Positions 31,238 through 39,282 of a DNA stretch of 41,322 bases are shown here, in pieces; position 1 is the stretch's first letter, and each line of letters starts with the position of its first letter. The DNA is taken from the NCBI GenBank assembly GCA_017609915.1, contig JAFCDA010000007.1, positions 1-41,322 on the forward strand. The letters run 5' to 3'. The stretch comes from Candidatus Pacearchaeota archaeon (GTDB lineage Archaea; Nanobdellota; Nanobdellia; Pacearchaeales; GW2011-AR1). The position numbers and the translations under genes were made by a program. The notes beneath the pieces were generated by a model that saw only the letters and a program-made list of their open reading frames with translations, made no database searches and was not told where the DNA came from.

Positions 31238-31319
31238 GTATCTTATTATATCTTAAGTTATATAAAAGAAGGTGACTTAACATATCATCTGTATCTCTTC
31301 CTATGCTTAGAAGATATTT
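31238..31319 (-). promoter_or_regulatory. Recurrent leader element, copy 9 (upstream of vanZ-like gene)
   Basis: On the minus strand it reads AAATATCTTCTAAGCATAGG, AAGAGATACAGATGATATGT, TAAGTCACC and ATAACTTAAGATATAATAAG. The 5' and 3' ends can pair (TATCTT with AAGATA). It occupies most of the gap between the R15P isomerase stop and the VanZ-like start. Confidence 0.65.
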
Positions 31320-31329
31320 ATTATGAAAT

Positions 31330-32136
31330 TCATTTAACTTTCTTTAAAAATTCTGGGTAAGAAAGTTTTCCTAATTCTGAGATAATTCCTGTAATATTTT
31401 GTTTTTTTACTAATTCAAATGCAAAATTCTGGATTTTTATTTTTCTTGGGGTTTTTTTCCAAACTTCTTTTAAATTTCTTTTTTCAAGTTGAATTTTTTT
31501 ATTAGAATATTTCCAAGAATCTGATAAAATATAAACTGGAATTTTATTTGTTTTTGCAATTTGTGTAAACATTCCACTTCCTACTTTGTTTATTACTGTT
31601 TTTTTTGTTATTGCATCTGCACCTAATAAAACTAAATCAACATCTTTTGTTCCTTGTGATTTTGTTAAAGCAATTGTTGCTGCAGAATCTACAAACATTG
31701 TTGTTTTAATTCCTGCTTTTTTTAATTCTCTTGCTGTTTTTCTTCCTTGATAAAGTGGGCGAGTTTCTGTATTATAAACTTCAAAATTTTTGCCTTTGTT
31801 TTTTGCATAAATTAAAGCATCAACAACAGTTGAAGAATGACAATGAGTAAAAATCACATAATTGTTTTTAATTAATTTTAAAACTTGTTTGTTAATTGCC
31901 TCTTGATTTCTATCTAATTTTTTTAATAATTCCTTATATGAAATTTTATCTGCTATTTCAAGAGCTTTTTCAAGCATTGGTTCTGTTGGTCTTAATGAAA
32001 GAAGTTTTTTCTTTGATTTTATAGTTGGTATTAATTGATATGCTTGAAAACCTGCTTTTGCTATTTCTCTTGCTCCTTGGATTTTAATAGATTTTATTTT
32101 TTTACTAATTTGATTAAATCTTTTTTGTTTTTGCAT
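31330..32136 (-). CDS. e2b2: Ribose-1,5-bisphosphate isomerase (eIF2B-related)
   Basis: The 268-residue protein belongs to the eIF2B alpha/beta/delta superfamily. FTHCHSSTVVDALI includes Cys99, ETRPLYQGRKTARELKKAGI binds the sugar phosphate, and LLGADAIT includes Asp174. Cys and Asp at these places are catalytic in the Thermococcus R15P isomerase. It converts R15P from AMP phosphorylase to ribulose 1,5-bisphosphate. It is about 50 residues shorter than that enzyme at the N-terminus. An aIF2B-type regulator or methylthioribose isomerase is a less likely alternative. Leader element copy 10 lies upstream. Confidence 0.82.
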   Translation of the reverse strand: MQKQKRFNQISKKIKSIKIQGAREIAKAGFQAYQLIPTIKSKKKLLSLRPTEPMLEKALEIADKISYKELLKKLDRNQEAINKQVLKLIKNNYVIFTHCHSSTVVDALIYAKNKGKNFEVYNTETRPLYQGRKTARELKKAGIKTTMFVDSAATIALTKSQGTKDVDLVLLGADAITKKTVINKVGSGMFTQIAKTNKIPVYILSDSWKYSNKKIQLEKRNLKEVWKKTPRKIKIQNFAFELVKKQNITGIISELGKLSYPEFLKKVK

Positions 32137-32162
32137 TTTTGTTATTTTATCTGGAATTTGAT

Positions 32163-32226
32163 TAATTTTTAAGTTGTTGAATAACTTAATCTAAGTTAAG
32201 TATCTCTTTATTTTTGATAGGATATT
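32163..32226 (-). promoter_or_regulatory. Recurrent leader element, copy 10 (upstream of R15P isomerase), weak
   Basis: On the minus strand AATATCCTATC, AAAGAGATACTTAACTTAGA, TTAAGTTATTCAACAACTTA and AAAATTAATC recall the family core (AGAGATA, GATTAAGCTA, TTCA, AACTTTAAG). Spacing is shorter and the match is partial, so membership is tentative. It ends about 27 nt before the ATG. Confidence 0.4.
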
Positions 32227-32241
32227 AATATTTGCCTCTTT

Positions 32242-33102
32242 TTAAAACAAAACAGGAGTTATAAAAACTTCAATTAAGGCTGCAGCAAAGAGCAGTACTA
32301 CAGATAATATGACCAAATTTAAGGAATCTTGAAGGATTATCCAAAACTTTTCTGAATGAATGTCATGCCTTATTACTGCTATACTAATAATTCCTCCTGC
32401 TAAAGCTCCTGCAAAATATGCTCCTATTTCAGGAACCCCATGTATCATATACCTCATTAACCCTAATGGAAGGTTGGCTAAATTTGATTCTGAAAATATT
32501 CCTATAGCTGCACTTATTACACTTGCGTTCCAGGCTAAAATAAATATAGCTCCTGCACCAAAAAGCAGAGAAAACACTAAAGTAAATATTAAAACATAGA
32601 TATTATTTGCAAAAATATTAACTATTTTGTCTTTAGCAGTTAAAAAAGCAGTTGTCTTAGAAACATGTTTTATGCCATATTCAGAAACACATTCTTCAAA
32701 ATATGCTGGTTTGTTTATAATACAATATGTTTCAATTTGGGCCCTAAAATTTTGATTTCCATCTGCAAAAACAATATACCAAAAAGAAAATGCTACAATA
32801 AAACCCATAAACAAAAACATAAAATAAGTAAGTGCTTTTGTATGCTCTTTTAATAATAATTTAAATCCTTTTATCTGTAAATCTTTTTCTTCTTCATTTT
32901 TAATTGCATAATATATAAATGGTATTGAAAACATAACAACAAAAGTAACAACTAAGATTCCTGTGTATTTTGAAAGAACAGGGTCTCCTGAAAATATCCA
33001 TTTAACTAAAAGCAAAGACACTGTTGCATAAAATGCCCCAATAAAAAACATTTCCCATGGGCGCTTTTCTGCTTTCTTTGGATTAACAAGCATTTCTAGC
33101 AT
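32242..33102 (-). CDS. SpoIIM/DUF95 family membrane protein
   Basis: The 286-residue protein has about six spans. It shows a conserved MLEMLVNPKKAEKRPWEMFF start common in archaeal members, NNIYVLIFTLVFSLLFGAGA, IFILAWNASVISAAIGIF, and the family signature MIHGVPEIGAYFAGALAGGI. SpoIIM in spore formers is needed for engulfment; archaeal members are of unknown role. An alternative start at the second Met would remove three residues. Leader element copy 11 is upstream. Confidence 0.88.
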   Translation of the reverse strand: MLEMLVNPKKAEKRPWEMFFIGAFYATVSLLLVKWIFSGDPVLSKYTGILVVTFVVMFSIPFIYYAIKNEEEKDLQIKGFKLLLKEHTKALTYFMFLFMGFIVAFSFWYIVFADGNQNFRAQIETYCIINKPAYFEECVSEYGIKHVSKTTAFLTAKDKIVNIFANNIYVLIFTLVFSLLFGAGAIFILAWNASVISAAIGIFSESNLANLPLGLMRYMIHGVPEIGAYFAGALAGGIISIAVIRHDIHSEKFWIILQDSLNLVILSVVLLFAAALIEVFITPVLF

Positions 33103-33123
33103 TTTATTTGTTTTATTTTAAAC

Positions 33124-33201
33124 TAATATCTCTATAAATCTTAAGCCTTGTTATGAGTAGCTTAGATGATTCTCCTCTTCATCTTGATTTATAAGATACT
33201 G
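33124..33201 (-). promoter_or_regulatory. Recurrent leader element, copy 11 (upstream of SpoIIM-like gene)
   Basis: On the minus strand it reads CAGTATCTTATAAATCAAGA, TGAAGAGGAGAATCATCTAA, GCTACTCATAACAAGGCTTA and AGATTTATAGAGATATTAG. The core hairpin is AGATGA/TCATCT, and the 5' CTTATAAATC pairs with the 3' GATTTATAGAG. The 3' TATA-like part lies about 32 nt before the ATG. Confidence 0.7.
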
Positions 33202-33358
33202 ATTATTAATATTTCCTCCTTTTTTATTATGTATATCTAGTTAATTCTTATTTTTAAACATTGCTTAATATAACCTAATAATTGTACATTAAATAAATTT
33301 AAAAAGCAGTTATACTAAATAAAATTGTATAGAAAAGACCTGAATATTTAATAAAACT
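33202..33358. other. Divergent intergenic stretch without a visible gene
   Basis: Together with leader copies 11 and 12 this forms a 382-bp gap between divergent genes. Between the two copies the sequence is AT-rich and I see no open frame, hairpin or repeat that stands out; T-rich runs occur near 33220. Confidence 0.5.
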
Positions 33359-33472
33359 GATATCTTATAAGCATAGAAAGATATAGATGATAAGATTAAG
33401 CAAAGAGAGTGTTACGGAAGGGATGTGCCCTTGCTAGATAATTAAACTCCTATGCGCTTGTAAAAATACTGA
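33359..33472 (+). promoter_or_regulatory. Recurrent leader element, copy 12 (upstream of zinc ribbon gene)
   Basis: It opens with GATATCTTATAAGCATAGAA and AGATATAGATGATAAGATTA, then AGCAAAGAGAG. The 3' half is different from the others, with a GC-richer segment GGGATGTGCCCTTGC. It ends in CTCCTATGCGCTTGTAAA, which can pair with the 5' AAGCATAG (CTATGC with GCATAG). So the outer pairing is kept by different bases. Confidence 0.65.
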
Positions 33473-33484
33473 TAAAACATCAAA

Positions 33485-33637
33485 ATGGTTAAATATATTT
33501 GTATAAATTGTAATTATGGATTTGAAACAGAAAAAGAAAACCCCTTGGAATGCCCTCATTGTGGTACAGATCGTTTTGAAAAAGATAAATCTGCAGAAGA
33601 ACTTTTAGAAGAAATTGGGAGGATATTGGAGGGGTGA
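33485..33637 (+). CDS. Small zinc ribbon protein, 50 residues
   Basis: The protein reads MVKYICINCNYGFETEKENP, then LECPHCGTDRFEKDKSAEEL, then LEEIGRILEG. The two CxxC pairs (CINC, CPHC) form a rubredoxin/RPC12-like zinc ribbon. It is preceded by leader element copy 12 and followed by a methyltransferase gene 16 nt later. Likely a small nucleic-acid or protein binding factor. The stop is TGA at 33635. Confidence 0.8.
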   Translation: MVKYICINCNYGFETEKENPLECPHCGTDRFEKDKSAEELLEEIGRILEG

Positions 33638-33653
33638 TTTTTATACTTTATAC

Positions 33654-34310
33654 ATGAAAAAAATTAAACTAAGAAATGATGGGGGAGCATTTATTTTGCC
33701 TATTAACACTATTTGGAGACTTCCTAAAGATAAAACCTATAACCTCTTAGATATTGGTGCAGCAGAAAATTATTTGAAAGAATTATTACCAGAAAATGTA
33801 AACTATTTTAGTTTAGATGTTGCAGGAAAACAAAATTATATACATAATTTAGATAAATTTCCAATGCCTATTTCTGATGATCAATTTGATATTATAGTTT
33901 GTTTAGAAACATTAGAACATACTATGTATCCACATAAAGTAATGAAAGAACTTTTAAGAATATCAAAGCCAAATGCTTTATTTTTTCTATCTATGCCTAA
34001 TGAATATAATTTTTATTGCAGATTTAATTATTTAATAGGTAAAAAAACAAGTGTTCAAGAACCTTTTATGGTTGTTGAAAAACATAGACATATTCATTTA
34101 CCAAGAGTTAAAGATGTTTTAGATTTTTTTTCAGATTATGTGCATATCAAAGAAACAGATTATAAGTGGTATTCTAGAACTGGTGCCCATGGCACAGGAT
34201 TTAAAAAGAAAGTTTTTCTAATAATAGATAAAATAATAAATAAATTTTCTAAAATTTATCCTGCCCTTTTTACAAGGACAGTTGTGATTAAAGGGATAAA
34301 AAAGAGTTAA
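33654..34310 (+). CDS. Class I SAM-dependent methyltransferase
   Basis: The 218-residue protein (ATG 33654; a TTG at 33615 would overlap the zinc ribbon gene) has motif I as YNLLDIGAAENYLKELL, the acidic end of beta-2 in NYFSLDVAGK, and motif IV with FDIIVCLETLEHTMYPHKVM and LRISKPNALFFLSMPNEYNF. This is the methyltransferase type 11 pattern, often acting on sugars or lipids. HRHIHLPRVKDVLDFFS near the C-terminus is typical for sugar or lipid-linked glycan methyltransferases. It lies before aglB, so it may work on surface glycans. Confidence 0.83.
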   Translation: MKKIKLRNDGGAFILPINTIWRLPKDKTYNLLDIGAAENYLKELLPENVNYFSLDVAGKQNYIHNLDKFPMPISDDQFDIIVCLETLEHTMYPHKVMKELLRISKPNALFFLSMPNEYNFYCRFNYLIGKKTSVQEPFMVVEKHRHIHLPRVKDVLDFFSDYVHIKETDYKWYSRTGAHGTGFKKKVFLIIDKIINKFSKIYPALFTRTVVIKGIKKS

Positions 34311-34332
34311 TAATATAAATAGAACTTAACAA

Positions 34333-34428
34333 ATATCTATATCTTATAAGCATAAGAAGAGATAGAGATGATAAGATTAAGCTTATGAAATCAGATAATA
34401 AGGCTCAAAGATTTATAGAGATATAAAT
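34333..34428 (+). promoter_or_regulatory. Recurrent leader element, copy 13 (upstream of aglB)
   Basis: ATATCTATATCTTATAAGCA, TAAGAAGAGATAGAGATGAT, AAGATTAAGCTTATGAAATC and AAGGCTCAAAGATTTATAGA form a full copy. The 3' GATTTATAGAGATAT can pair with the 5' ATATCTTATAAGC. The 3' TATA-like box is about 27 nt before the ATG. Confidence 0.7.
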
Positions 34429-36426
34429 TAAACAAAAAAATGGTTGAAGGAATAGAATTAAATGTTGGAAGCATAGATGTTAGTAATACTGATATTAAAA
34501 AAGATAATGATAAACAAGAAGAAACAATAGAAGAGAATTTTATTGAAGATACTAGAGGGGAAATTAATATAGAACAAACAGAAAAGATTATTAAAGAAAG
34601 AAAAGAGAAAATACTTGGTTTTTTTAAGGCAAAAAACCTTTGGGTTATTATTCTCTTACTAATTGCTGTAATTTTAGGTATTTATCTTAGAAGTATGCCT
34701 ATGCTAGATCATGGAGGAAATCCTGGTTTATGGGATATTACTACAAATACATGGACTTTAGGACCTGATTTAGATCCTTGGTTATTTTTTAGATATACTA
34801 AGACAATTGTTGAGCAAGGAGGTTTACCAGAAGTAGATATGATGAGAAATGTTCCTTTAGGATTTGATACTTCTATAGAAACCCCTCTATTACCCTATAT
34901 GATTGTATGGACTTATTCTTTTTTAAATATTTTTTCAGATGTTAGCGTTATTTATGCAGCTGCTATTTTTCCTGTAATAATGTTCGCACTGACAATAATT
35001 GTTTTTTTTCTTTTTGTCAGAGAAATCTTTATTAGAAAAACTAAGGAGAGTAAGGTTAAAGCTAATATTATTGCATTAATTTCTAGTTTTTTTATGATAG
35101 TTATTCCTGCGTTTTTATCAAGAACAATAGCAGGAATTCCTGAAAAAGAATCTACTGCTTTCTTTTTTATGTTTCTTGCATTTTATTTGTTTTTAAAAGC
35201 ATGGAAATCTGAAAATTTAAAAAAAGCTATAATTTTTGCTATTTTAGCTGGAATTGTTACTGCTTTAATGAGATTAGTTTGGGGCGGGGTTCTTTACTTA
35301 CTCTTAACAATCGCACTTGCTAGCTTTGTTTCATTTATCTTAAATAAAATTCATAAAAAAGAATTTATAGTATATTCTTCCTGGCTTTTTGTTTCATTGA
35401 TATTAATATTTTTCTTTTTTTCAAATAAAATTCCATTAGTAGATTTAATTTTAACAAGTTTAGATACTGCAGTTTGTTTTTTAATTTTTTTAATCTTTTT
35501 AATACATTTTATTATATGGAACACAAAATTATCTAAACTTAAAATACTTGAAAAAATCAAACTTCCTAAAAATATTATTTCAATGATTATTGCATTTATT
35601 TTTATTTTTATTTTGATATCAATTATTTTAGGTCCTAGTTTTATTGTTAGTCAAGTAAATAGAGTACATCAAATAATTTTTAAACCAACTTATGGGAGAT
35701 GGGGAGTAACTGTTGCTGAAAGTAGGCAGCCTTTTTTTACAGAATGGGGGGCAAGTTTTGGTCCGTTTATAAAAAATATTCCTGTGTTTTTTTGGTTATT
35801 TTTTGCTGGTTCTGTTGTTTTATTTAAAAAAATGTTAAATAAAATTAAACAAAAAGATTCTTGGATTTTAACAGGAACCTATTTTTTATTTTTAATAGGA
35901 ATAATATTTTCAAGATATTCTAGCTCAAGTATTTTTAATGGGAGTAGTTTTATTAGCAAGTCTTTTTATTATATTTCTGCTTTAATTTTAATTGGTTCTT
36001 TAATTTATTATTATATAAAATACCATAAAGAAAGAGATAATGGTTTTGAACAAATAGATTATAAATTATTAATTTTGTTTGCATTATTTATTCTTGGTTT
36101 ATTTGGTGCAAGAAGTGCTATAAGATTAATCCTAGTATTAGCTCCTATAACTACAATTTTTGTTGGTTATTTGATTGTAGAATCAATTAGTAGATTTAGA
36201 AAAACAGATGGTGAAATTGGAAAAATTATTTTAGGCACATTAATTATATTAATTTTATTATTAAGTATTTTTGCTTTTTACACATTTTATCAGGGGGTTA
36301 AAGCTCAATCATATGGTATGGTTCCTTCTTCTTATAATCAACAATGGCAAAAAGCAATGAAATGGGTAAGAGAAGAAACACCTAAAGATGCTGTTTTTGG
36401 GCATTGGTGGGATTATGGTTATTGGG

Positions 36427-36478
36427 TGCAAAGTATTGGAGAAAGAGCAACTTGCAAAGTATTGGAGAAAGAGCAACT
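36427..36478 (+). repeat. Perfect 26-bp tandem duplication in aglB
   Basis: The unit TGCAAAGTATTGGAGAAAGA GCAACT occurs twice head to tail with no mismatch. It duplicates the codons for QSIGERAT just behind WWDYG, and its length is not a multiple of three, so the frame is lost. Confidence 0.95.
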
Positions 36479-36635
36479 GTTTTAGATGGAGGTAATGCAA
36501 TTGTATATTGGAATTATTTAATGGGTAGGCATGTGTTAACAGGAGATAATCAAAAAGATGCTTTAGAATTTTTATATAACCATAATACAACTCATTTGTT
36601 GATTGATTCTTCAGATATTGGAAAATATGGTGCTT

Positions 36636-36661
36636 ATTCAAGTATTGGATTCAAGTATTGG
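36636..36661 (+). repeat. Perfect 13-bp tandem duplication in aglB
   Basis: The unit ATTCAAGTATTGG occurs twice with no mismatch. It shares AAGTATTGG with the 26-bp repeat. It shifts the frame by one, which brings the reading back to the original frame downstream. Confidence 0.95.
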
Positions 36662-37436
36662 CAGTAATGAAGATTATGATAGAATTTCTGGAATTGGTGT
36701 TTTTACTTTAGATGAATCACAAACACAAGAAACACAAGATCAAATCATGTTTGTTTATTCTGGAGGTATTAGTCTTGATGAAGATTTAATAATTAATGAA
36801 AATGGAAAAGAAATTTTGCTTCCAGCAGGAAGTTCAGGAGTTGGTGCTATAATTTTGCCTATTAAAAACACTGGAAATCTAAATGATGTTTCAAAAGCAG
36901 GTCAACCATATATTGTCATAGTATATCAAGGATTACAGCATAAAGTAAATTTAAGATATTTATATGCTGGTGGAGAATTTATTGATTTTGGTTCTGGAAT
37001 TGAAGCTTGTGCCTATATTTTTCCAAGACTTCTTTATCAATCACAAGGGCTTAGTTCAAATCCAATTGGTGCTACTATGTTTATTTCTCCAAGATTAATG
37101 AGAGGTATGTTTTCTCAAGTTTATCTTTTAAATGACCCTTTGAATAATTTCCCTAACTTTAAATTAACTCATTCTGAACCTAATTTTATTATAGATGATT
37201 TGAATCATCAAGGGATGAATTTGCCTGAGATTATATTTTATTCTGGTATTCGAGGACCAATAAAAATCTGGGAAATTGAATATACTGGACAAGAACAAAT
37301 CAAAGAAGAATATTTAGATAAAGATTATTCTAAGTATATAGATTGGAGATTGTGATAGTTTTGTACAGAAAATTTAATCAGAACTCTTTCCCTTTAGATG
37401 ATTTTATTATGAAGTGGGGGTTTTTAAATTTAAGAA

Positions 37437-37814
37437 CTATGCTACTGGTTTTATGTGAATTCTATAAAATCTCCAATCTTTTGACTCCTTTTGGTTAATT
37501 GCCTCTCCAAAAGTTATATTAACATAATCTGCTTTAGGTGTAACCTCCATCATAGTTTTATCTAAACTGCAGCCTCCAGAATGATGATGATAACTTTGGT
37601 AAGTTAAATTAAGTTTACCTTTATTAGGAGCAATAACAACTAATTTTGTTGATGATCTTCCATGTCTTCTAACATTTCTTTCCCAAACATTTACTAAAAT
37701 TTTATTATCACACTTAACATGGCCAATATGTTCGTTAAGAAAGTTTATGCTTCTACTTAATCTCTCTCTTACCGCAGTATTGTTTGTTTTAAAATTTGGA
37801 TCTAAATAACTCAT
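37437..37814 (-). CDS. Hypothetical protein, 125 residues
   Basis: The protein is soluble and basic, beta-rich in its second half: KLVVIAPNKGKLNLTYQSYH, HHSGGCSLDKTMMEVTPKAD, YVNITFGEAINQKESKDWRF. The His-rich YHHHSGGC could bind a metal. The N-terminal part (NTAVRERLSRSINFLNEHIG) is helical. No family is recognised. Convergent with aglB. Confidence 0.55.
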   Translation of the reverse strand: MSYLDPNFKTNNTAVRERLSRSINFLNEHIGHVKCDNKILVNVWERNVRRHGRSSTKLVVIAPNKGKLNLTYQSYHHHSGGCSLDKTMMEVTPKADYVNITFGEAINQKESKDWRFYRIHIKPVA

Positions 37815-37880
37815 TAAATTCTTAAGACTTATCAGTTTTTAAAAGTTATTATATTAGAAAATATGCAATAAGAAAAAACA

Positions 37881-38267
37881 CTATTTCTTCTTAAAAGCCC
37901 ATAATAAAGAACCTAAAAAAGCAATTGGAATAGCTACTATAATCCCTGCAAAATAAGCTATGTTTGCATTTAATACACTTTCTCCTAAAATATTTAAGAT
38001 TGAATTTCCTACCCAGATATTTGCAAAAATCGCAACTGCATAAACAATAAACCACTTGATAGCACTTGTTTTAACAGAGGTTTTTGATGAAAAAGTAAAA
38101 TTCCTATTAACTCCAAAATTAAAGACCATTGAAATTCCTGCTGAAATTACTTTTGAAAAAATAAATCCTATTCCAGTATTATAAAATGCATTAAAAAATA
38201 TCCAATCAATCAAGAAGGCCCCAAAACCAACAAAACAAAAAGCTACAAATTTAGAGAATAATTTCAT
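37881..38267 (-). CDS. GtrA-like membrane protein
   Basis: The 128-residue protein has four spans of the GtrA/DPMS family: FVAFCFVGFGAFLIDWIFFN, FIFSKVISAGISMVFNFGVN followed by RNFTFSS, IKWFIVYAVAIFANIWVGNS, and ANIAYFAGIIVAIPIAFLGS. GtrA proteins are thought to move polyprenyl- or dolichyl-linked sugars across the membrane. Its start touches the stop of the aglH-like gene, so the two form an operon for lipid-linked glycan handling. Confidence 0.83.
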   Translation of the reverse strand: MKLFSKFVAFCFVGFGAFLIDWIFFNAFYNTGIGFIFSKVISAGISMVFNFGVNRNFTFSSKTSVKTSAIKWFIVYAVAIFANIWVGNSILNILGESVLNANIAYFAGIIVAIPIAFLGSLLWAFKKK

Positions 38268-39194
38268 TTAAAACAATCCTCCTCTAAAAATAATTAAAGC
38301 TAATAAACAAAGGATTATTTGAAATATAAATATTAAATATGTGACATCTCTTTCATATACTTTTCTTTTGAATTTCTTTAAAATAAGTAAGGATAAATGA
38401 GTCAAACCATAAATCTTATTATGGGGCATTTCTAAACTTCCATCTTTTTGAGGAATAAGAAAAGATTGTTTTTTTAATCTGCCTCTTAATTTTAAAATTA
38501 CTTCAAGAATATAAGGAATAAATATAAAAATTGCTATTTTTTCAAAGTTTCCTAAAATAGCCATAATAGCAATTAATGCACCAATAGCCCATGTTAAAGA
38601 ATCTCCTGGGAAAACCTTTGCATGTGGTTTATTATAGATATAGAAAACTAATAAAGAGACAACCATGCATAATCCAATTAAAGCTAGCCAAGAAGAACCA
38701 CTAACATAAGCTATAAATGATAAAAAACTCAAGATTATGATTCCTTGTCCAGATTCTAAACCCCCAAGTCCTGCTAAAAAATTATAACTAGTTGTTGCTC
38801 CAACAACCCCTAATGGGACTATTAATAAAGGATATAAGATTCCAAATTCTACTGTTCCTAAAAACAACTAATGGAATTGAAGCTAAAAAAGCAAGAAAGA
38901 GTCTAAATCTTGCAGAAATTCCTCCATGTTGCCATCCAAACAAATCATCAACAATACCAAGAAGAGCTAAAATTAATATAACACTTAATAATGCAAATAT
39001 GTCCAAGGTTGTTGTATTGCTCTTTAGAATAAATGTTTTTATTGCAACATAAGATAAAACCCCTAAAACAGATTGAGTTTATGCATTTCTTCCCATAAAA
39101 GCCCAACCCTCTTACATTTTTTTATCCATTTTGGAAGAATTAGAGCAGTTAAGATAAAGCTGATAAGTAGTGGTGTTATTAAGATTATGTCCAT
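38268..39194 (-). pseudogene. aglH: Frameshifted AglH/ALG7-like GlcNAc-1-phosphate transferase
   Basis: Three frames together cover most of a MraY/WecA/ALG7-type enzyme. Piece 1 (from ATG 39194) reads LPKWIKKCKRVGLLWEEMHK and stops at TAG 39063-39065. Piece 2 (frame ending near 38865) reads VLGVLSYVAIKTFIL and LGIVDDLFGWQHGGISARFR, with the conserved DDLFGW. Piece 3 (to 38268) reads GTVEFGILYPLLIVPLGVVG, NFLAGLGGLESGQG and FPGDSLTWAIGALIA. The glycine-rich segment expected between pieces 1 and 2 is missing, which points to small deletions. The enzyme would load GlcNAc-phosphate on dolichyl phosphate, the first step of N-glycan assembly. Damage or assembly error cannot be separated here. Confidence 0.8.
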
Positions 39195-39250
39195 TACTTA
39201 ATATAAAATTTTGGGTTTTTAAGGATTATTAAGGATGGTTATAGTGGATT

Positions 39251-39268
39251 GGGGGTGGGTGGGGTAGG
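39251..39268 (+). other. G-run cluster, possible G-quadruplex
   Basis: GGGGGTGGGTGGGGTAGG stands out in a genome of about 30% GC. Three runs of three or more G and one of two could form a G-quadruplex on the plus strand. It lies between the stop of the 259-residue gene and the aglH-like start, so minus-strand transcripts carry a C-rich run there. Confidence 0.45.
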
Positions 39269-39282
39269 TTGTGGAAGAGCTA

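Larger units (their letters stand above)
34440..37355 (+). pseudogene. aglB: AglB/STT3 oligosaccharyltransferase broken by two tandem duplications
   Basis: The gene would encode about 958 residues. It has an acidic cytosolic start, about a dozen spans, a metal-binding motif GPDLDPWLFF (D110, D112) and the WWDYG motif at residues 656-660. Right after WWDYGYWVQSIGERAT a perfect 26-bp tandem duplication (36427-36452 and 36453-36478) shifts the frame and leads to TAG at 36483. A second, 13-bp duplication (36636-36648 and 36649-36661) restores the original frame, since 26+13=39. Without both, the protein reads WVQSIGERATVLDGGN and GAYSSIGSNEDYDRISG. It transfers glycan from dolichyl phosphate to Asn. 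As given it is truncated; assembly error or phase-variable slippage are alternatives. Confidence 0.85.

Noticed and set aside
34333-34428. Leader elements as box C/D guide RNAs
   Set aside because: GATGA-like cores recall box C, but a consistent CTGA box D at the right spacing is missing in most copies.
14175-34428. Leader elements as CRISPR repeats or insertion sequence ends
   Set aside because: Copies are single, upstream of genes, without spacers, and show no transposase or target duplications.
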